The notes beneath the pieces are model-generated. The model saw only the letters and a list, made by a program, of their open reading frames with translations, had not been told where the DNA came from and ran no database searches. A program made the translations under genes and the position numbers. A stretch of 64,000 nucleotides of DNA from Mytilus trossulus (lineage: Eukaryota; Mollusca; Bivalvia; Mytilida; Mytilidae), in the NCBI RefSeq assembly GCF_036588685.1, contig NC_086374.1, forward strand, positions 30,620,886 through 30,684,885, read 5' to 3'. Shown here piece after piece: positions 22,385 through 31,300 of this stretch. Positions within the stretch are counted from its first letter, which is position 1. Each line of letters begins with the position of its first letter.

Positions 22385-25300
22385 ATGTCAAGCTGCACAT
22401 GGCCTAAGGTTCTTCTTTTTGGTGATTCATTGACCCAGGTAAACACCAAAGGGGGTATAACTAGTAAATATTAGAGTATGTCGGCACACTTACAAAATGA
22501 ACTTTACCTAACGTTGCAATTTTGATATATAATACAATATTATATGTTTGTAATGATTGTCATGTTTGTCTTGGTAACAATCCAATATTTGATTTGATTT
22601 ATATGACGTCACAGACAAGCAGGTGCCCGTATTTCACCATAATTTGTGACGTTTTTTGTTGTGGTATAAATTACAAAACGTTACAGTATTTACAGGACTC
22701 TGGGTATAAAAATATTGGAGAACAAAAAATAACTGGGTTTCGTATGTCTATGATCAAGGATTTGTATAGTAACTATACAAATCCTTGGTATGATAGTTCT
22801 TAAGTCACTATCAGAGACATATAATACAATTGTATTATATGTCTCTGTCACTATTAAGATCTATTAGTGACGAAAAGACAAAAAAAAGGTATTCAAGCAG
22901 TTAAGAGTTGTCTTCCATTATAAATTAGATACCCCTCTTCATTACTTTACATTTATGTCTAGTATACATTGGCGGTTCCAGGGGGGAGGAGGGTTTATGG
23001 GGGTTGCATGGACCCCCCTTTTTTTGCCTATCAATGTGCTTGACTGGGGACATATATAGTTGGAACCCCCACCCCCACCCCAGGCCCCTTTTTGTCCTGG
23101 GTTGGGAACCCCCTTTTTAAAATGGCTGGATCTGCCCCTGAGTATAGTCACTTTAAGACAAATTACCGGCAATTTCATATGATAGGATAATCAAAAGTTT
23201 GAAATGGCTCTTGTTTTTGTTAACAAAAAGCTGTATAGATAAAAAGGCTTCCCTTTTATATTAATTCATTGTGAAAATTAACATATTTCACTTAACAAAC
23301 AATAAGTCTCCATGCATGATATGGTTGCCACTAGTCCAAATAATTATGATGTCTGGCAAGGCCAAACACACTATTTGAAGATGTATTCCGAAACGACAGG
23401 GTCGGAAAAGAAGGTGGAGGTGTATTAATCGCCATTAAAAAAGGTATTATTTGTCAAGAAGTATATAAAAGCAAAAATGTAGAACTTATTGCTGCCCAAA
23501 TTAATATAACTGATACTAAATCCTTAGTTATTATTTCTGCATATAGACCACCAAATAAAAATGATATAGACTATCTCAAACAAATGATCATTGAAATTAA
23601 TGAACTTAAGTTAAAATTTAAAAATTCCACCTTCTGGCTTGGTGGTGACTTTAACCTTCCAGACATAAAATGGCCTGAGCAAAATATATCTGGCTCAATG
23701 TATCCTAAGGAGCTGAATGAAGCATTTATAGATATGCTTAACAACTTAGGCATTGAACAAATGGTTGATTTTCCAACTAGGAAAGATAATATACTTGACC
23801 TTTTCTGCACAAACCAACCTGCATTAATAACAAAAATAAAATCTATACCAGGTATATCTGACCATGATATTGTTTTAGTGGATGCAATCTGCAAGCCCCA
23901 AAGATCTAAACAATCACAACATAAAATTTATTTATGGAAAAAGGTAGACATTAAAAAGATAAAAGACGTAACATCTCATTTTATATCTGAACTTATATCT
24001 CAGACTAATGAAAATTTAAATATTGACCAATTATGGAATAAATTCAAAGAAGGTAGTAATAAAATAATAGATGATAATGTACCAAGCAAAATCACTAAAT
24101 CTAAATACACCAACCCTTGGGCAAATAGGGATATAGACCATTTATGTAAAAAGCAACGTAAAGCTTACAACAAAGCTAAAAAAACTGGTAAACAAGAACA
24201 TAAAGATAAATATAAAAAGTTAAAAGCTACTGCTCAAAGAGAAATAAGAAGAGCCCAGAGCACATATATGCAAGAAATAATTAGCCCCCAGTTAGAAGAA
24301 AAACCTAAATCTTTCTGGCAATTTATTAAAAGTAAAAAAACAGAAACATCTGGAGTGTCACCATTAAGAGGAAAGGATGGCTTATTGTATAGTGAGCCGA
24401 ATATACAAGCTAACATCCTAAACGAACAATTTAAAAAGGCTTTTACAACCGAAGATACATCCTCTATGCCAAATAAAGGTACAAGTCCCCACCCCACTAT
24501 GCCAGACATATTTATTAGTAATAATGGCTTATTAAAATTACTTAAAAACTTAAATCCACATAAAGCCACTGGCCCTGATAATCTGCCAGCATATTTTTTA
24601 CATAATTTTGCAGAAGAATTGTCTCCATTTTTGACATTCTTTTTCCAAAAATCTATTGATACTGGTAAAATCCCAAATGATTGGAAGCAGGCTAATGTTG
24701 TACCTATATTTAAAAAAGGTGACAAGCATAACGCTATTAATTATAGACCAGTTTCATTAACTGCAATATGTTGCAAAATTTTAGAACATATTTTAACAAG
24801 CAACATAAGGAAACACCTTACAATTAATAACATATTAAATGATAGTCAGCATGGGTTTAGAAGCAAAAGGTCTTGTGAGACCCAACTTATCATCAGCATA
24901 CAAGATCTTGCTAAATCATTGGGATATGGTAACCAAATAGATGTCATACTTTTAGATTTTTCCAAAGCTTTCGATAAAGTCCCCCATAAAAGATTAGCCC
25001 AGAAATTAGAATTTTATGGTATTAGAAATCAAAATTTAAATTGGATAAATGACTTTTTAGCTGACAGGCAACAGCAAGTACTATTAAACGGTGTAAAATC
25101 TTCAAAATTAGCAGTTGATTCTGGTGTCCCTCAGGGAACAGTTTTAGGCCCAACATTATTTTTACTCTTTATAAATGACCTACCCGAACATGTAACTTGC
25201 AATGCAAGACTTTTTGCAGATGACTGTTTATTATATAGAAATGTAAATAATAGTTCTGATGCACAATTACTTCAAAAAGATTTGTCTAGTTTAGTAAAAT

Positions 25301-28300
25301 GGGAAGAGGATTGGCAAATGAATTTTAATCCTGAGAAGTGTTATGTAATTCATATTTCTAAAAAAAGTAAACCTTCAACTTTTGATTATATATTACATAA
25401 TCATATTTTAGAAGCAGTAAAAGACAGCAAATATTTAGGCGTAACTATAAGCCATGATCTTGATTGGGGAACGCATATTGACAATATTACTTGTAAGGCA
25501 AATAAGACCTTAGGTTTTCTTCGTAGGAACTTAAAAAACTGCACACGTAAGGTTAAAAACCTTACGTACACATCACTTGTCCGTCCGGTCGTCGAATACT
25601 CTTCCCCTGTCTGGGATCCGTACAAAAAACAACACATCACTCAGGTTGAGCAGGTACAGCGTAAGGCAGCCAGGTTTGTCTTTAATGATTATAAAGACAG
25701 ATCACCTGGAGCAGTTTCAAATTTAATAAAATCATTGGAATGGGAAAATTTAGAATCTAGAAGGAAGAAAGCTAGATTAACTATGCTGTATAAAATAAAT
25801 TGGGGGTTAGTGGAAGTTCCTAAGGACAACTTAACAATTTCTGATAGACGCACTAGGGGGAAACATAAATTTAGGCAAATATCCACAAATAAAGATTTCT
25901 ATAAATTTTCATTTTATCCTCGCACTATTTCGGACTGGAACTCACTACCTGAAGCAATAGGTATGTCTGACACCCTGGAATCCTTCAAAAGTGGCATATC
26001 CACTCTAACACTTGAAGGATCCACAGCAACTTATTAAACTTTAAAGCCACTGTACATAATGTATATATGTTATTGATAACGATTTTTCTTTGTCATATTG
26101 TTTTTAAATTAAGTCCATATGTACATAGCACACAAGTTCCGGGAAGTTTTACACTCCTACCTAGGAGTCTACTCCCGTATTCGGAAGAAGAAGAAGAAGG
26201 CTATTTTAATTTTCGTAGGAAGGCGTCCCAGAAAAAAATAAAAAAGCCTTGCCAGATGTCATAATTATTTAGACTAGGTTGCCACTAGCAATTGAACATG
26301 TTGAAAGCAAAGGAAGATCAGAAACAATTTTTTTTTAATATGAATGGCTAGAAATTGTTTGTTCCAATAACTACTTATAATATTGATGCAGGAATACATG
26401 TATATTTGAACAATTTTCATTTTTCTAAATAATATTTTATCAACAGACAACTCATAATTTTTCAATCTTAAAAATATTTAGGTAGATTTCCCAGGGGGCT
26501 GGAAACTTTGTTAAATTCAATCCCTTAATATATGTTTTGTGAAAAAAATAATGGTATTCTATACCCTTTATTCTTTAAGAAAACAAATACTGTAATATTT
26601 CTTCCACTTGTAATTTACAATATCAAGGGAGATAAGTCAGAAAATCTTAAAAAAATATATGAAATTTGATAAAGGGCAACCAATGACAGGCTTCTTGATG
26701 ATAGTCAGGGACTCAGCTTCATGGACATGTGACAGTGTTAAATCATTCAACAAATTCCCACTTTCATTTTCTATGTTCAGTGGACCGTGAAATTGGGGTC
26801 AAAAGTCTAATTTGGCTTTAAAATTAGAAAGATCATATCATAAGCAACACGTGTATTAGGTTTCAAGTTGATTGGACTTCAGCTTCATCAAAAACTACCT
26901 TGACCAAAAACTTTAACCTGAAATGGGACGGACGGACGCACAGACGGACAGACGCACAGACGGACGAACGAACGGAGCCACAGACCAGAAAACATAGGTG
27001 GGGCATGAAAATAATTTCTGATGTCAAAAGTATTTAGTTAAACAATAAATTAATGTAATTAAAAGATTTGAAAACTTTATAGATTACTCACATTACGCAC
27101 AGGTAGATTTGCTCTTTCTGCTAGCTATCCATTGTTAAAATAAAAATTCATGTCCCTCATAAGGAAGACAACTAAAAAAGGGATCTCTAATTACAGGGTC
27201 AATAACGGGAATTGGCAAATAGCCTGTTATAAAAAGGAAAGAAAACTAAAAAAGCGTATAAAGATAACACACAAAAGTACATTGAACTTTCATCAAAATA
27301 AATCTTCACCAGAATTATATGTTCCATTATATTGAAACCCAAATTGCACCTTTTTTGACAGTTTTTTCACCTACGTTTTTTTATGATCAAGAAATAAATG
27401 TCCTTAATGTGTTTATTTTGTAGCCCTATCCTTCTTTATTGTATAGGTACACCGATTTAATTTTTAATCCATATTGAGTCATTAAACTATCCATGATTCT
27501 GTAATGAGGAGCACCCAAATTGCATCCATGCTTAAATTAACATCATCAAAAGTTTAATAACCAAGCTTTTGTTTAATTTCTTCAAATATTTTGAACAATT
27601 GGATATTAGTCCATGCTTACTCTTCATATTTTAAGACATGGATACTTATATTATATTGTATTATATTGTATTTGATAATTTTAAAAAGATGACGTTTTGA
27701 TGACGTCGCATGATGACGTTTTTCGTACATTTTTCTTTTTCAGTAAACAGTGCATCTGTTGATAAATACTGTGAACGTTTTGTGTATATCTAAATATGTT
27801 TACCTATATATATGTTGAAAGACGTGCATAATATCAAATCATAAAAATACAAATTGTTTAGTCTATGAAATCTTGTAAGATTTCAGTGGCTATTTTTTCT
27901 AAACAGGTGCAATTTGGGTACTCAGTGCAATTTGGGTACCCTTACGTTAGAGCTGAATATTTGTACCTAGCATTGCAGTCTTGTACATGTCAACTTAAGT
28001 CTAAAATGTTCAATGCCTTCACAAATAGAGACTTGCCATATTTTCATATGTCATCATTGTTCAAGGTCTTTGTTTGAATGGTTAAGTAATTTTTTTAGAT
28101 AATATTTTTCCCTTGCATAACTGATATTTCTTCCATAAAATGTTCAACATGTTAGGTTGATATATATTTATGTAGAGAAAAGCATTTTTTGGTATGGGCT
28201 TCCACTCTTTTCATTTTTTTGAGATTATCTTCTACAATACTTGCAGTATTGATATATATAGACATTTTATAAAGATACATGTACAATCAAGGAACAGATA

Positions 28301-31300
28301 AAAAAATGTCATAAAACCTTATTGGGCTGTATATCCTGTACACTGTTGGTTTCCCTTTATAGAGAGTTCTACGAAATAAGTAACCAAAAATGTCTCACCT
28401 GAAGAAAGTTTGGCCAAAGTTGATTCTTATAGGAAGTTCTAGTACCCAGGTGAGTCTGACTTCTCTGCATTATGAGAACTAATGAAATACATCTGTGCCT
28501 TGTCCAGATTGTATTGCAGCTATATATATAAATTCAACATGTTCAGTTTAACAAGTAGTATTTTGTTATAAAAATAAAAAAGTAGAAGTGAGTTTTCATG
28601 TGAGACATGTGCGTATTATGTGTTGTATAAACACAATAAATACATTGACATTTATAATATGTTTCAAAATGTCAGTGAGAAGAATAAATCAAATTTGTAA
28701 TTCATTTATCATGTTTACAAACTTTCTATTCCAACATAACTTTAATCTTGTTTATCAAAGAAATGTTTTAAAATTATAATTAATGAACCCACAGTATTTC
28801 TTTATTTTCAATGATTGGTCAAGATTTCTATTTTTTTTTTAGTTTAAAAATCCCCAAATGGAACTTTGTGAATGTGAACTTAAATACTTGCAAGTCTCAA
28901 ACCTTGATTTTTTTAATTTTTTTTCTGTGATAGTCCACTAGTTTACACAATGTACATCAGGCTGCTCTAATGTTTCTTCGTCCTGCTTCAATGTTACTTT
29001 ACACTGCACCAATGTTCGTTCTCACTGCTCCAATATTACTTCACACTACTCCAATATTCTTTCACACGTATATAATTATATATACTGCTCCAATATTACT
29101 TCACACTGGATAGTAGATATAAGTTCAGAATGGGGGTTGCTGAGTTATGAAAAGATGACCTTAATTAATAATCTTCTTAGATAACTAGATCTTGTAAAAT
29201 CACAATCTGAAGCAGAGTACTCATGATTATGTAGACTTTTTTTTTTATAAAACTTAGAAAATCAAATTGTACTAGATCAGTACAATCTAAATCAAAACAT
29301 GTCCTGATTTTTAGTTACATGTATCATATTATATGGCAGTATTGTATATACTCCTATTGATAAACTGTAGATAAAAAGTTGGCCTCTGATGGAGAGTTGC
29401 CTCATTCATTAGCAATCATACTACATGTATATCTTCTTATTTTTATGGAGTGTAAAAAAAAATGCCTCATTGCAAATTATATTATATTATTTTTTTTATT
29501 ATTATGTTTCAGTATAGTTTTTCTGCAGATGGCTGCTGGGGAAGCTTACTTGCCAATTTCCTACAAAGGTTTGTGAAGTTCTAAAATAGCATGATCCTAT
29601 CATAAGGCCACCCTTAATATATATTCTTTATTTTCTTACCCATGCCTTCTGGGGTTGGAAAGGTAGGGTGGGATTTTATTTAGACATAAGCTACATTTTT
29701 TAGACAAAAAAAGGACATTAGTGCACACTTAAAAATAAAAAAAATAAAAAATAAAACGATTTGTGTCATTAAATGTATCAGGAATGTATATGGGATGTAG
29801 GCAAACATGTGATGTAGGCAACTTGAAACTAATGTTAATTTGTTTTGCTGTATTTGTACCAAATTCTATTCATTAAATTCTAGATTTGAACAAAAATGTG
29901 GAAAAAGTAAGTTTGCCAGGATTGCATTAAAGGGAGATAAAAATGTTGTTACTGGACAAAATACCTGCTGATTTTATGATACATATTTTTTAGCTCCACC
30001 ATATGTTTTTATGTTAACTTATATAAGTTGTGTAAAACAATAGATTTAATATCTTAAACCTGAATAAAGACAATTCAGTTATCACAAAATGAATATTTTA
30101 ATAAATTTTATTTGTGTATTTAATTATTGTTATTTATATTTAAGGAAATGTGATGTTATTAATAGAGGATTTTCTGGATACAACACAAGATGGTGCAATA
30201 AAATGATTCCATCTATCTTAAGCGAGTTTGATGCTAAAAATATTTCCATGGTAACAGTATTTTTGGGTGCTAATGACTCTAATCTTCCCACCAACAAACA
30301 GCAGCATGTTCCTTTGGAGGAATTTAAACAGAACATATTGGAAATAGTTCAGAAAATACAAGTAATACTCTTGATGGAAAATTATGATGGTGTACATGGT
30401 GTAGTTATATTTCATAATATGCTTTAATTGATCATCAGCCTATTTGGCTGGCTAAATCATTATGTCAATACTCAATGTACATTATATTGTATATATTCAG
30501 GTTGCACTCTAATAAGCTATTTACACCTTGATTTATATAGATGTATGTAGAATTTGTCAAAAACACAAAAAGAAGCACATATATATATAGAATAAAGAGG
30601 TATGGTATGATTGCCAATGAGACAACTATCAAATGACATAGCCACTAAAGGGGGCTATATGGCCTTTGACAATGAGAAAAATCCATACCTCAAAGCAAAC
30701 TATATTAAAGGCTTCTCCAAAAACAAAATGTAAACAATTCGAATGAAAGAACCAATAGCCTGATTAATATATAAAGTAACCAAAAAAACAATAATGAAAA
30801 ATGAAAAGAAATACAATTTTCCTCCATATATTAAAAGTGGAACCTTAGAAATTGAGTTAAATATGTTTATCATTAATGAATCTTTTTTCATATAGCTGTA
30901 TCGGATGTCTTTACATCCTCCAGGAAGCAACAATACTTCACAGTAAACTTGGATGGACAATGAGTTTTTAATTTCCAAAAGGAAGGGTGATACTTATTAC
31001 TTGTTGAAACTTTTATTCTTGGAGAGAAATACATGTACTATGATGATTGTGAGGTCACTAGTTCAATGGTTTAAGCAACATTATCCCGGACGAAGGCTGG
31101 GGATAAATTCGTTATCTACGTTCATATCCCCCTTATGGTGTACTGGGGTACTTCAGGGGGTTAAAATATCCATATCTACAGATATGAATGTAGATAACTT
31201 ATGTAAATGTCCATAAAAGTTTCAGGAAAACTTTAGTTTTTCTTTTCATATTGTAAATGAAAGACCTGAGGCAATCTTAGGAGACTTAAGTAGGTATTAT

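Noticed and set aside
22522..22803. 93-codon Cys-rich plus-strand frame in IAH1 intron 1
   Set aside because: No homology, runs into the palindromes, and overlaps no splice sites; composition is that of intron DNA.
24234..24725. 163-codon minus-strand frame
   Set aside because: Shadow of the LINE reverse-transcriptase frame.
26929..26980. Regular GACGGAC/CAGACGG spacing, considered as a CRISPR-like or regulatory array
   Set aside because: A simple microsatellite within a known-looking dispersed repeat; no spacers and the genome is eukaryotic.
27688..27722. Three TGACG motifs, considered as a CRE-type enhancer
   Set aside because: They sit inside a candidate transposable element and nothing else supports regulation.
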